Shown: in pieces, positions 18,890-28,079 of the stretch | How positions within the stretch are numbered: the stretch's first letter is position 1 | Layout: each line of letters begins with the position of its first letter | Source: an uncultured Paracoccaceae bacterium | GTDB lineage: Bacteria; Pseudomonadota; Alphaproteobacteria; Rhodobacterales; Rhodobacteraceae | Assembly (NCBI GenBank): GCA_947499715.1 | Contig: CANMPL010000004.1 | Span: 186,001-250,000, forward strand | Direction: 5' to 3' | Length of the DNA: 64,000 nt | The notes under the pieces: model-generated | The model's input: only the letters and a program-made list of their open reading frames with translations | The model's database searches: none | What the model was told of the DNA's origin: nothing | Translations under genes and position numbers: made by a program

Positions 18890-21595
18890 ATGTCAGCGAT
18901 TGATTTCGTTGTCCGTGGTGATGCGGGCGTAGTAGAGCGCGGCGCAGTCACAGGGTCGGACAGCATTGTTGTGGGGGCGGGCCAAGAGGTTTCGTTGAAT
19001 CTGCAACGCAGCCACATCTTATCTTACATGCGGCAGGGCCAGGCCCTTCAGGTCACTTTGGTTGATGGTCAAGTGATCACAATCGAAGGCTTCTTTGGTG
19101 CCGATGGCATGGTCGAGAACAAGCTTTTCGTTTCGTCCAGCGGCCAATTGGCCGAAGTGCAGCTGACCGCATCAGAGGGGAACCTCTTTTATGCGCAGTA
19201 CGCGGATGCTGACAGCTTTGGGAAGTGGTCGCCTGACGATGACCTTTATTTTGTGCAAGCCGCTGATCTTCCGATCGCAGGGGTAGAGCCTGCGTCAGAG
19301 GCGGGCATGCTGGGTGTGCCATTGCTTGCGGGTCTTGGTGGCTTGGGTGCTGCGGTGCCGGTTGCTGCGGCTGCCGCGGGCGGTGCATTGCTGCTGGGCG
19401 GCAACGACGACCCCGATCCCGAAGAAGAGGAAGAGGTTGAAACCGGCGGCGGCGGCGGCGGCGTTGATGCGCCCGGTCCGTCGAGCCCCGAAGAAGTTGA
19501 TCCTCCCGTAGACCCGGTAGATCCTGTCGACCCGGTTGATCCGCCCGTTGTGGCGATCACCGGCGGCACAAAGTCGCAAGGTCATGTCGTTAATGACGAC
19601 GATCACAGCGATGGTGTCGATATCACAGGCACCGGCACGCCTGGCGCGACTGGCACGGTCACGATTGGCGATGTCACCCACGACATCGAGGTGGACGATG
19701 CCGGCAATTGGACGGTCACGTTCGATCCGTCTGAGGTCGAAGGTGGCGAATATGAGGTCGACGTTACCGTCACTCTGACCAACGCAGGCGGCACCGTGTC
19801 CTCATCGGATACGGTGGTGATTGATACCTTCACAACCGTCAGCTTTGACGCCTCCACGGTCGAGGGCGAAGGCACCGTCAACTTTGTTGAGGAATCCGAT
19901 GGCGTAGTGCTGAATGGCACCACGCAAGAAGGCTCCACCGTCGTCGTCAGCTTTGGTGGCAACGACTACAACGCCACCGTTGTTGGCGGCACGTGGTCGC
20001 TGGACGTGCCTGCGGGCACTTTCGCCCAAGGCGAATATGACGTCGATATCACCGTTACCGCGACCGATGCCTATGGCAATACCGCATCCACATCGGACAC
20101 GCTGAACATCGACACGATCACCTCTATCACCATGGACACAAGCGCTGTGGGTGGCGACGACACGATCAATATGTTCGAACATGATGGCGGTGCCACCGTT
20201 GTTGGCACGGCGCAGGCCTTTGCCAGCGTTGAGGTCACGATGAACGGCCACGTCAACACCGTGCAGGCGGACGGCGACGGTAACTGGTCCACGACCTACA
20301 CAAGCGCACAGGTGCCAACTGGCACGCTGACGCAAGAGGTGACAGCTGTCGCAACGGATGCAGCTGGCAACACCGCCAGCACATCTGGCAGCTTCCAGAT
20401 CGACACCGAGCTGGCCGTAACCGTTGAAACCGCAACCGTCGAAACCGACGGTATCGTCAACATGGTCGAACGTTCTGACGGTGTGACGCTGACCGGCACA
20501 TCCGATGCCGGCGCATCGGTGCAGGTTGTGTTTGAAAACGGTGTCCGCACCGTGACCGCAGACGACGATGGCAACTGGTCGGCTGACTTTGCAGCGTCTG
20601 AAATCCGCACCGGCGATGTTGAAGTCGGCGCGCCGGTCACAGTCACCGCCACGGATGCGGCGGGCAACGTGGCCACGACATCGGGCACCGTTCAGCTTGA
20701 TACCTACGTGAACCGCTTGGCGAACGTCGGTGTGGTTGAGGGCGACGACGTCGTCAGCAACGCCGAAGCCGCCGATGGTATCACCTTGCAGGGCGTGGTC
20801 GAGCAGGGCTCGACCGTCAACGTCACCTTCGAGGGCGTGACCCATGCCGCCACCGTGAATTCTGACGGGACATGGTCGGTGGACTTTGCCGCCGATGAGA
20901 TCCCATCGGGCGAGTACGTGGCCAACGTGGTTATCGAGGCGACAGATGCCGCGGGCAACACCGCTTCTATCACCGACACCTTCACCGTGGATACGGTCGC
21001 ACCCGATGCGCCAAACATCCAGGGCTTTGGCAAAGATCACGACGGCGTTGACACCGTCCGCGTGCTGGCCGAAGGCGACACAACAGCCAATCCGCGTGAA
21101 TTCCACGCCACCGAAAACGGCGGCGATGATGCCAGCCAGTTGGATGCGACCGGCTTTGCCGGGCCAAGCGCCCAGACGTGGTATGAATTCCCCGATGGCC
21201 AGTCCGTTCCAGATGGCAGCCACATCGTTGTCACTGACAGCGACGCGGCAGGCAACTCCAACAGCACGCTCTTTGTGCTGGATGATATCAACGGGTCAAC
21301 CGTTGACGTCACCGGTGCCGGGCTGGACGGCTTTAACATCGGTGCCATTGATCTGGAATTTGCTGAAGATAGCGAGCTGACCCTGTCGCTGGCTGACCTC
21401 GAAAGCATGAGTCAGAACGATAACACGCTGATTATCCACGGCAATTCTGATGACACCGTGACCCTTGAAACTGCGGCAACAGCAGCCGGGTCCACGACCA
21501 TCGATAACAAGACCTACGACGTTTACACCGTCGGCGATGACGGCGGTAAGCTGATCATCGGCGAAGATGTGAACCTGATCACACCCGTGGTCTAA
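18890..21595 (+). CDS. Type I-secreted Ig-repeat adhesin with BapA-like prefix
   Basis: A 901-residue acidic surface protein. The start at 18890 follows GGAG with 8-base spacing. Residues 1-120 resemble the BapA/Bap prefix domain (MSAIDFVVRGDAGVVERG). A Gly/Ala-rich hydrophobic stretch (about 145-170) and an acidic DP-repeat linker (about 175-220) follow. Five bacterial Ig-like repeats of about 97 residues span 220-705, each ending in a variant of ATDAAGNTASTSxTxxIDT. The C-terminal region (about 705-901) ends with the LSLADLESMSQNDNTLIIHG and TYDVYTVG pattern common in type I secretion targets. No RTX nonapeptides and no dialanine LapG cleavage site were noticed. Downstream genes supply a dedicated secretion system. 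It is small for a biofilm adhesin. Confidence 0.9.
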   Translation: MSAIDFVVRGDAGVVERGAVTGSDSIVVGAGQEVSLNLQRSHILSYMRQGQALQVTLVDGQVITIEGFFGADGMVENKLFVSSSGQLAEVQLTASEGNLFYAQYADADSFGKWSPDDDLYFVQAADLPIAGVEPASEAGMLGVPLLAGLGGLGAAVPVAAAAAGGALLLGGNDDPDPEEEEEVETGGGGGGVDAPGPSSPEEVDPPVDPVDPVDPVDPPVVAITGGTKSQGHVVNDDDHSDGVDITGTGTPGATGTVTIGDVTHDIEVDDAGNWTVTFDPSEVEGGEYEVDVTVTLTNAGGTVSSSDTVVIDTFTTVSFDASTVEGEGTVNFVEESDGVVLNGTTQEGSTVVVSFGGNDYNATVVGGTWSLDVPAGTFAQGEYDVDITVTATDAYGNTASTSDTLNIDTITSITMDTSAVGGDDTINMFEHDGGATVVGTAQAFASVEVTMNGHVNTVQADGDGNWSTTYTSAQVPTGTLTQEVTAVATDAAGNTASTSGSFQIDTELAVTVETATVETDGIVNMVERSDGVTLTGTSDAGASVQVVFENGVRTVTADDDGNWSADFAASEIRTGDVEVGAPVTVTATDAAGNVATTSGTVQLDTYVNRLANVGVVEGDDVVSNAEAADGITLQGVVEQGSTVNVTFEGVTHAATVNSDGTWSVDFAADEIPSGEYVANVVIEATDAAGNTASITDTFTVDTVAPDAPNIQGFGKDHDGVDTVRVLAEGDTTANPREFHATENGGDDASQLDATGFAGPSAQTWYEFPDGQSVPDGSHIVVTDSDAAGNSNSTLFVLDDINGSTVDVTGAGLDGFNIGAIDLEFAEDSELTLSLADLESMSQNDNTLIIHGNSDDTVTLETAATAAGSTTIDNKTYDVYTVGDDGGKLIIGEDVNLITPVV

Positions 21596-21608
21596 GACGA
21601 CAAAAGAC

Positions 21609-21635
21609 CGGGGCCAGCAACGACTGGCCCCGTTT
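21609..21635 (+). terminator. Hairpin between adhesin and secretion genes
   Basis: A 9-bp perfect stem CGGGGCCAG / CTGGCCCCG with a 6-base loop, followed by TTT. The short U-run suggests partial termination, which would give more adhesin mRNA than transporter mRNA. Confidence 0.6.
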
Positions 21636-21673
21636 CGCCCAAGCGACAATAATAAATATCCGGGGCACATACG

Positions 21674-22984
21674 GTGGTACGACAGGCAGTTTTCAACAGG
21701 ACAGGTGCGTTTTGCGCAGTCCTTTTCCTGAGCGCATGTATGGAAGGGGCAGGGGTCAACCTGCCGTCACTTCCGTCAATGGGTGCGGCCAGCAAACCCA
21801 GCACCCAGGCGCTCACGCCGGTGCAGGCGAACGGCGAAAGCTCTGCCATCATCGAAAGCCTGATTGACCGCCGCTCACTCTTGCCTTCTGGCCCTTATGC
21901 TCAGGTCTCCAACGCCGTGCTCGCCGCCAATTCCCGCGCGGCAGAGGCGGATTTGCGCGCCGCCAAACTTCGCGCAGAGGCGCGCAATTCCAACTGGCTG
22001 CCAACCCTCGGCCCAAGCGTCTCACTCACCTCTTTGGGTGATGTGGTCACATCGCTGGTCGTCGATGCCGTTCTGTTCGACAACGGCGGCAAGAAAGCGG
22101 AACGTGATTACGCCGCAGCCGATGTGGAAGTCGCCGCCGTCACGCTCGCGCAGGACACAAATCAGCGCGTCCTGCAGGGGCTGGAACTTTATCTTGCGGC
22201 CGAAAAGGCCCGTGCGCAGGCACAGGTCAATGCGGACGCAATGGCCCAGATGGAACGCTATGCCTATATCATGTCCGAACGGGTTAAAGGTGGCATCTCC
22301 AGCCGTGTTGACCTGAATATCGTGCAGCAAAAGCTGAACCAGATGCAGTCGCAAATGGCCTCTGACCAAGAAGCCACAACCACGGCAATTGCCGAATTGT
22401 CCGCCATGTCCGCCAACCCCGTTGACGGCATTCGCGGCACATCCAGCATCGGCACCGAACTGACCGCCAAACCGCTGACTGTTCTTAAGGCCGAAGCCGA
22501 AGCAAGCCGCGCCATGGCCGAGGCCCGCGCCGCGCGCGCCGGTCTGCTGCCGAGCCTGACAGCTTCTGCCAGCCGCTCTGGTGGAAGCACCAGCACTGGG
22601 TTGAACCTTGGCGGGGCAGGCATCGGCTTTGGCACCGGGGCCTCGCTCAAAGCGCTCGAAGAACAGCAAGCCGCCGCAAATGCCCGCGTGGGTCAGGTGC
22701 AAGAGGATGCCAACCGTTCCCTGCGCGCGCTCGAGGCTGAACTGGCCTCGCTCCAACGGCAAGAGGCGCAGGCCCAGACCCTCGCATCCCAAGCCGCTGC
22801 GAACTATCAGGTCTACGCCGCACAACAACGCGAAGGCACACGCTCCGTCCCCGAAACGGTCGGTCTCTTTGAAACCAAGGTCCGCGCTGAACGCGAGGCC
22901 GCGGCACTGAAATATGATGTCGCCCGTGTCGCCCTGCAAATCGCCGCCGAAAAAGGCGTGCTGGTCGATGGTGACAAGATATGA
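21674..22984 (+). CDS. TolC-family outer-membrane factor, lipoprotein
   Basis: A 436-residue protein starting at GTG 21674 with a signal ending in the lipobox LSAC (mature Cys22). It carries the two long helical hairpin repeats of TolC/LapE channel proteins, visible as Ala/Gln-rich heptads (around residues 80-180 and 290-420). It should form the trimeric outer-membrane channel of the adhesin exporter. It overlaps the ABC gene by ATGA. Its place in the operon, directly after the adhesin, marks it as the dedicated channel. Confidence 0.88.
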   Translation: MVRQAVFNRTGAFCAVLFLSACMEGAGVNLPSLPSMGAASKPSTQALTPVQANGESSAIIESLIDRRSLLPSGPYAQVSNAVLAANSRAAEADLRAAKLRAEARNSNWLPTLGPSVSLTSLGDVVTSLVVDAVLFDNGGKKAERDYAAADVEVAAVTLAQDTNQRVLQGLELYLAAEKARAQAQVNADAMAQMERYAYIMSERVKGGISSRVDLNIVQQKLNQMQSQMASDQEATTTAIAELSAMSANPVDGIRGTSSIGTELTAKPLTVLKAEAEASRAMAEARAARAGLLPSLTASASRSGGSTSTGLNLGGAGIGFGTGASLKALEEQQAAANARVGQVQEDANRSLRALEAELASLQRQEAQAQTLASQAAANYQVYAAQQREGTRSVPETVGLFETKVRAEREAAALKYDVARVALQIAAEKGVLVDGDKI

Positions 22985-25227
22985 GCGGGCCGGTTCTTGC
23001 CTTTGACATGAACGCCACGCAAGGGGCCAAACTTGGTCGGATTGAACCCAAACAGGTCGAAGTTGCGGTCGCCAATTCGGTCGAGGAAGCCCCCATTATC
23101 CACGTCGAAACACCCGTTTCGCGCTACAATGAAAAGGCCGTCCACCGCGCCGATATCGCCGCCGTTTACGCGGGTATCCTTGGGGTTGAGCTGCAAAAGA
23201 CCGACATCCTTGAACGTCTGACAGCAGACAGCGAGGACCTGAGCAGCGACGCGATTGCCGCGGCGCTTTCAAACGTCGGCCTGATCGCCAATGTCACCCG
23301 CGCCTTGCCACCCAAGCCCAAGATGTGGCCGGCGCTGGCAGAGATGACGTCTGGCCAAGTCGTGCTGGTTCTGCGGCAGGACAACGACACGCTGACCGTC
23401 TATGACACGACACAACCCGACAACCAGGCCGAAGTGGACGTGGACGAATTCCTGCCCGTTTTTGCGGGCAAGATCATCCGCGCTGACATTGCGCTGACCG
23501 AACTGAACCGCCGTCACGCCGACAAAGGTCTCAAGGCGCATTGGTTCTGGGGCGAGATCTACAAATTCCGCCGCATCGTGGGCGAGGTCGCGCTTGGCTC
23601 TTTCGTCGCCAACCTTCTGGCCGTCGCCGTGGCACTGTTTTCGTTGCAGGTTTACGACCGCGTGATCCCGCACCAATCCATCGCGACCCTTTGGGTGCTG
23701 GCCATCGGCGCTGGCATGGCGATGCTGCTCGAAGCTTTCCTGCGCATCGCCCGCGCCCGCCTGATGGACGGGGCCGGGCGGCGGATCGAAATGCGCATCC
23801 AATCGCTCCTGATGGATCGCCTCTTGGGGATGCAGGCCGGCCAACCGGGTCAAACCCCATCCGGCACCTTTGCCGCCGTGCGCGAATTTTCCGCCATCCG
23901 CGAGTTTTTCACCGCCTCTACCATCGGCACGCTGACGGACTTGCCGTTCATCGTGCTCTTCCTTGCGCTTGTCGCCTCGATTGGCGGTAACGTCGTCTGG
24001 GTCCTGTTCATCGGCGGCATCCTGATGGTGCTGCCCAGCTTCTTCATGCAGAAAAAGATGATGGAACTGACGCTCGCCACCCAAGGCGCGTCCACCAAAT
24101 CCAGCCGTCTGCTGCACGAGGCGATCTACGACGCCGACACCATTAAGGCCCAACGCGGTGAGGAACGCTTTCGCCGGATTTGGGGCGAACTGACCGCCTT
24201 GTCCTCAATCGCCACATCCGAGCAGCGCAAGCTGGCCACCACGCTGACCTTCTGGTCGCAAGGCGTGCAACAGGCGACCTATGTGGCCGCCGTGGTCGTC
24301 GGCACCTTCATGGTGTTTCAAGGCACATTCACTATCGGCACGATCATCGCTGTCGGCATCCTGACCAGCCGCACCCTTGGCCCACTCACCGGCCTTGCGG
24401 CAACGCTCGCCCGCTGGGCCAACGTCAAGGCTGCACTTGAGGCGCTTGATGGAATTGCCGAGGCACCGCAAGACAACGAAGAAGACCGCACCTACCTGCG
24501 CCGCGAAGCCCTGCGCGGCGAATATGAAATCCGCGAGATGGGCTATGCCTATGACCAAGACGGCGCCCGCACCCTCGACATTCCCGCCCTGAAAATCCCC
24601 GCAGGTCAGCACGTCGCGGTTCTTGGGGCCAACGGCTCTGGCAAATCGACCCTGCTCAAGGTCCTCTCGGGTCTGCATCGCCCGACCAATGGTCGCGTCC
24701 TGATTGACGGCGTGGACATGGGACAAGTCATGGCCCGCGACCTGCGCCGCTCTATCGGCTATCTGGGGCAAGAGGTCCGGCTTTTTGCGGGCACCCTGCG
24801 CGACAACCTGAACCTCACCTTGCTGGAACGCGACGACAATCGCCTCATGGCCGCTCTCGATTTCGCGGGCCTTGGCCCGTTCGTGTCCAACCATCCCAAG
24901 GGCCTTGATCTTGAAATCCGCGACGGCGGCGAAGGTCTGTCCATCGGTCAGCGTCAATCCATCGGCTGGGCGCGGCTTTGGCTGCAAGACCCCAAGGTCT
25001 GCCTGCTGGACGAACCCACCGCCGCCCTCGATCAAACATTGGAACAAACCCTCGTCAGCCGCTTGTCGACATGGCTGGAAGGGCGCACCGCGATCATCGC
25101 CACCCACCGCGTGCCGATCCTGCAACTCACTGACCGTGTGACGATCCTGCAAAACGGGCGTCTATCGGTTGATGGCCCCCGCGATGAGGTCCTCGCGCAT
25201 ATGCAAAAGAAGAAAAAGGCAGGCTAA
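22981..25227 (+). CDS. LapB-type type I secretion ABC transporter
   Basis: A 748-residue fused permease-ATPase. The N-terminal 150 or so residues resemble a C39 peptidase fold but lack the catalytic cysteine, so this is a C39-like docking domain that recognises the adhesin without cutting it. A six-helix ABC membrane domain follows (about 190-460), then the ATPase: Walker A GANGSGKST, signature LSIGQRQ, Walker B VCLLDEPTAALDQ and H-loop IATHRV. It powers export of the Ig-repeat adhesin through the inner membrane. It overlaps tolC upstream and joins the adaptor gene downstream by TAATG. Confidence 0.94.
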   Translation: MSGPVLAFDMNATQGAKLGRIEPKQVEVAVANSVEEAPIIHVETPVSRYNEKAVHRADIAAVYAGILGVELQKTDILERLTADSEDLSSDAIAAALSNVGLIANVTRALPPKPKMWPALAEMTSGQVVLVLRQDNDTLTVYDTTQPDNQAEVDVDEFLPVFAGKIIRADIALTELNRRHADKGLKAHWFWGEIYKFRRIVGEVALGSFVANLLAVAVALFSLQVYDRVIPHQSIATLWVLAIGAGMAMLLEAFLRIARARLMDGAGRRIEMRIQSLLMDRLLGMQAGQPGQTPSGTFAAVREFSAIREFFTASTIGTLTDLPFIVLFLALVASIGGNVVWVLFIGGILMVLPSFFMQKKMMELTLATQGASTKSSRLLHEAIYDADTIKAQRGEERFRRIWGELTALSSIATSEQRKLATTLTFWSQGVQQATYVAAVVVGTFMVFQGTFTIGTIIAVGILTSRTLGPLTGLAATLARWANVKAALEALDGIAEAPQDNEEDRTYLRREALRGEYEIREMGYAYDQDGARTLDIPALKIPAGQHVAVLGANGSGKSTLLKVLSGLHRPTNGRVLIDGVDMGQVMARDLRRSIGYLGQEVRLFAGTLRDNLNLTLLERDDNRLMAALDFAGLGPFVSNHPKGLDLEIRDGGEGLSIGQRQSIGWARLWLQDPKVCLLDEPTAALDQTLEQTLVSRLSTWLEGRTAIIATHRVPILQLTDRVTILQNGRLSVDGPRDEVLAHMQKKKKAG

Positions 25228-26396
25228 TGGCAACAGTCGACGCAGAACTTGATGGTGGCATGCGCGGGTCCAGTCTGACGATCTGGCTGGTGGGCGCGAC
25301 GGTTTTGCTCTTCCTGCTTTGGGCGAAATTCGCATGGATCGATGAAATCGTCCGTGCGCCGGGCGAGGTTGTCAGCGCCTCTCGCCCGCAGATTATCCAA
25401 AACCTCGAAGGCGGCATTTTGGCAGAACTCCTCGTGGGCGAAGGCCACGTTGTGCAAAAAGGCGACGTTCTGGCCCGCTTGCGCGGCACGCAGTTTTCCA
25501 CCTCTGTGACTGACCTCGAAGATCAGGTCATCGCCGCCGAAATCCGCCGCCTCCGGCTCGAAGCCGAGATTGCAGGCATGTTCGACTTTTCGGTGCCCGC
25601 AGATGTCGCGGCACGCAGCCCCGAAATCCTTGCGTCTGAACGTGCGCTTCTGGCCGCGCGCCAGTCAGACTATGCCGCCAAGGTGGACGGCGCGCAGCGC
25701 GTCATGACAGAAACCAAGCGCGAATTGGCCAGCATGGAAGACATGTACGCCCGCGAAATCGTCTCGCTTCTGGAAACGACCCGTGCCCGCAAGGCCCACG
25801 CCGACGCTGAGGTGAAATACAACGAGATCGTCACCGGGGCAGAGCTTGAACGCGCCGGCGCCTATTCCGAAACGCTTCAGGAACTGGCGACGCTGGCGCA
25901 AGACCTGCGCATGGCCTCAGACCGGCTGCAACGCACCACAATCCGCGCGCCCATGCGTGGCATCGTCAATAATCTGGGCGTCACCACCATCGGCGGTGTC
26001 ATTCGCCCGGGCGAGGAGATCTTTCAAATCATCCCGCTGGGGGATGAATTGTTTGTCGAGGCCCACGTTAAACCTGAAGACATTGCCAACGTCGTCCCCG
26101 GTCAGGCCGCAACGATCAAGTTTTCGGCCTACGATTATACTGTCTACGGCAGCATGACGGGGCAGGTCACGGTGATCTCTGCCGATACATTCAAAGACGA
26201 ACGCCGCGCGGACGAAGATGCCCACTACAAGGTCACCTTAAAGGTGAACACCACAGATCTGGACGCTCGCCAGCAACAAATCCTGATCCGCCCCGGCATG
26301 CAGGCCGCCGTTGAATTGCACACCGGCGAAAAGACCGTGCTGCAATACCTGACTAAGCCGCTTTACCGCTCGCGCGAGGCCCTGCGGGAACCTTAA
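25227..26396 (+). CDS. HlyD-family periplasmic adaptor of the type I secretion system
   Basis: A 389-residue membrane fusion protein. One N-terminal transmembrane helix (about residues 17-35, IWLVGATVLLFLLWAKFAW), the lipoyl half-motifs (VVSASRPQIIQNLEGGILAE and later TTIRAPMRGIVNNLGV), a long coiled coil (about 100-235) and a beta-barrel domain. It ties the ABC transporter to the outer-membrane channel. Its stop at 26396 ends the four-gene secretion operon; no terminator is obvious in the 140 bases before the convergent MFS gene. Confidence 0.93.
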   Translation: MATVDAELDGGMRGSSLTIWLVGATVLLFLLWAKFAWIDEIVRAPGEVVSASRPQIIQNLEGGILAELLVGEGHVVQKGDVLARLRGTQFSTSVTDLEDQVIAAEIRRLRLEAEIAGMFDFSVPADVAARSPEILASERALLAARQSDYAAKVDGAQRVMTETKRELASMEDMYAREIVSLLETTRARKAHADAEVKYNEIVTGAELERAGAYSETLQELATLAQDLRMASDRLQRTTIRAPMRGIVNNLGVTTIGGVIRPGEEIFQIIPLGDELFVEAHVKPEDIANVVPGQAATIKFSAYDYTVYGSMTGQVTVISADTFKDERRADEDAHYKVTLKVNTTDLDARQQQILIRPGMQAAVELHTGEKTVLQYLTKPLYRSREALREP

Positions 26397-26536
26397 GCTT
26401 CCCGCTTCCGACTAGGATTCTGCTGGCCGCGAAGTGGCATCATTTCGCTGAGGTCGCGCCCACGCTCCCGAAAATCGCCCGATTGGTTGCAACGTGGACA
26501 AAGGTTGAATTCGCTGCGACCGTACGTACGACCGCT

Positions 26537-27739
26537 TTACTCATTCGCACATTGCGCTGCCCTTTCCGTCAGCCACCATGCCCAGATGGCGAAACCCAGA
26601 CCCAAGCCGGACGCCACGAGCATCAATATAAGCAGCGTTTGCGCGCCATTGCTTTCGGTCACAGCTGCGCCTGTCGCCGCAGTCAAAATAGCACCTCCAG
26701 CAACAATCAAAGCGCCACTTAGCCCTGCGGCACTGCCTGCAAGTTCCGGTCGCACGGACATCGCGCCAGCATTGCTACCGGGCATTGTGATTCCATTTCC
26801 GAGGCCCACGAATATCGTGCTCGCAAAAAAGATTGGTGGCGATGTATTGCCCAAAGCCACGACGAGCAGACCTCCAACAAGACCGATGCAGGCTATGATC
26901 CGGCCCGCAATCATCATGGTTGTTGGCTCAAAGCCATTGCCAAAACGCCCGGCAATGAAGCCGCCCAACATGAACCCAACCGTTATTGTTCCTATGTAGA
27001 ATCCAAGCTCTGCCGTCGAAATTTCAAAGACGCTTTGAGCGACAAGCGGAGCGCCCGTCAGGAAGATGTAGAACGCACCAACCGAGAAAGTGCCGCAGAG
27101 TGCGTAAGCCCAAAACAGCGGTTCTCGCAAAAGGGATGTCGTGCCCGGCACTGGCAAACCGGCATCACCGTCTCGGTCCCGCTTGGTCTCGCCCAAGTCC
27201 AGCCAACATAAAGTAAGCAGACCAAACCCGCACGCAGCATAGAACATAAAGATGGATCGCCATCCCAGATAGGTGTCCAATATACCTCCTAACATCGGAC
27301 CAACCATCGGGGCGATTGCCATAGTCATGCCGATGTAACCGATCAAACTCACGGCCTCTCGCTCTGATCTCGTGTCCCGGATGATGGCGAGAGACAGGGC
27401 GTATCCGCCGATTATCCCGCCTTGAAGCATCCGGGAAAACAAAAACACCTCAACGCTTTGAGCGGCAGCGCAGCCCACCGATGCAAATGCAAAGACCAGC
27501 AACGCTCCCAATAGGACTGGCCGTCTGCCAATCCGATCTGACAGCGGGCCAATGACCAGTTGGATGATAGCGGTTATGGCAAGATACCCTGAGACTGCCC
27601 AACTCACCGTTCCATAGTCTGTTTCGAGATCGACGGCGATGTTCGCGAGCGAAGGCAAGAACATATTGAGAGACATAGGCGAGAACCCAGTCAGGAGGAT
27701 CAGTGTGATCAAATGCGGTGGTGTTTTTGGGTGGTACAT
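26537..27739 (-). CDS. Bcr/CflA-type MFS drug efflux transporter
   Basis: A 400-residue, 12-helix major facilitator of the Bcr/CflA drug:proton antiporter subfamily, starting MYHPKTPPHLITLILLTG. The motif-A loop GPLSDRIGRRPVLLG and the helix-5 antiporter motif (MTMAIAPMVGPMLGG) are present. The ATG at 27739 is preferred; the frame runs back into the U-tract of the upstream terminator, where a start is implausible. Third codon positions look less GC-rich than in neighbouring genes, which hints at acquisition. Expression is probably attenuated: a leader ORF and intrinsic terminator lie 26-130 bases upstream. The substrate is not known; relatives export bicyclomycin, chloramphenicol or sulfonamides. 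Confidence 0.9.
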   Translation of the reverse strand: MYHPKTPPHLITLILLTGFSPMSLNMFLPSLANIAVDLETDYGTVSWAVSGYLAITAIIQLVIGPLSDRIGRRPVLLGALLVFAFASVGCAAAQSVEVFLFSRMLQGGIIGGYALSLAIIRDTRSEREAVSLIGYIGMTMAIAPMVGPMLGGILDTYLGWRSIFMFYAACGFGLLTLCWLDLGETKRDRDGDAGLPVPGTTSLLREPLFWAYALCGTFSVGAFYIFLTGAPLVAQSVFEISTAELGFYIGTITVGFMLGGFIAGRFGNGFEPTTMMIAGRIIACIGLVGGLLVVALGNTSPPIFFASTIFVGLGNGITMPGSNAGAMSVRPELAGSAAGLSGALIVAGGAILTAATGAAVTESNGAQTLLILMLVASGLGLGFAIWAWWLTERAAQCANE

Positions 27740-27764
27740 TCTGGAAATTCTCAGTTCTAGAAAC

Positions 27765-27791
27765 AAAAAAGCCCCCGAAGATTTCGGGGGC
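27765..27791 (-). terminator. Intrinsic terminator/attenuator in the MFS leader
   Basis: On the minus strand, a perfect 9-bp stem GCCCCCGAA / TTCGGGGGC with a 3-base loop is followed at once by TTTTTT. It lies between the leader ORF and the MFS start codon, 25 bases before the latter, so it would stop the transcript before the pump gene unless overridden. Confidence 0.88.
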
Positions 27792-27816
27792 GCATGGAAA
27801 TGGATATGGAAAACCC

Positions 27817-27867
27817 TTATCGGACCATGAACCTCTTGCTTACTACGACGGCAAATTTAACGGTCAT
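27817..27867 (-). CDS. 16-residue leader peptide of the MFS pump gene
   Basis: A short ORF encoding MTVKFAVVVSKRFMVR, ending in TAA. Its ATG follows GAGGAG with 5-base spacing, one of the best ribosome-binding sites in the window, while the MFS gene itself has a poor one. It ends 26 bases before the terminator stem. The arrangement matches leader peptides that govern resistance genes by drug-induced ribosome stalling (as in cml and erm leaders). The VVVSKRF stretch could be a stall site, but that is inference. I know of no named homologue. Confidence 0.65.
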   Translation of the reverse strand: MTVKFAVVVSKRFMVR

Positions 27868-27873
27868 GTTTTT

Positions 27874-27889
27874 CTCCTCTGATGAGGAG
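27874..27889 (-). promoter_or_regulatory. Hairpin covering the leader-peptide ribosome-binding site
   Basis: On the minus strand CTCCTC-ATCA-GAGGAG forms a 6-bp stem with a 4-base loop. The 3' arm is the leader ORF's Shine-Dalgarno sequence, so the hairpin can hide it. If the transcript begins upstream of 27890, leader translation itself is a control point. Confidence 0.5.
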
Positions 27890-28079
27890 CGTAGTCATGC
27901 AGTTCTTCTATGGCAATCTAAAAAGTCGCCATCTGTGCGTCGCGTAGCAGCGGTAACTCTGGGCTCAAACCTGACCCTCATCTGACCTCGAGGGCAGCGG
28001 GGGGGCGGGTGACGCAAAAGCGCTTATCATGACCCCATGATCACCCCGCCGCAGACTGACGGTGAACAGCAGTGGCGAA

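Noticed and set aside
19549-21005. Periodic sequence of about 290 bases, considered as a tandem DNA repeat or CRISPR-like array
   Set aside because: The period is set by protein-level Ig-like domains; the DNA copies differ widely and there are no short identical repeats with spacers.
19802-21223. Long open frame (473 codons) antisense to the adhesin
   Set aside because: It lies wholly opposite the Ig-repeat coding region, has no ribosome-binding site, and its composition is the shadow of a GC-rich repetitive gene.
23269-24153. Antisense ORF opposite the type I secretion ATPase gene
   Set aside because: Shadow frame of a clear ABC transporter gene, rich in His/Gln/Arg as expected from reversed GC-rich codons.
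26520-26536. Near-palindrome around CGTACGTACG after the MFS gene
   Set aside because: The flanks do not continue the symmetry and there is no U-run; it is too short to call a terminator or attachment site.
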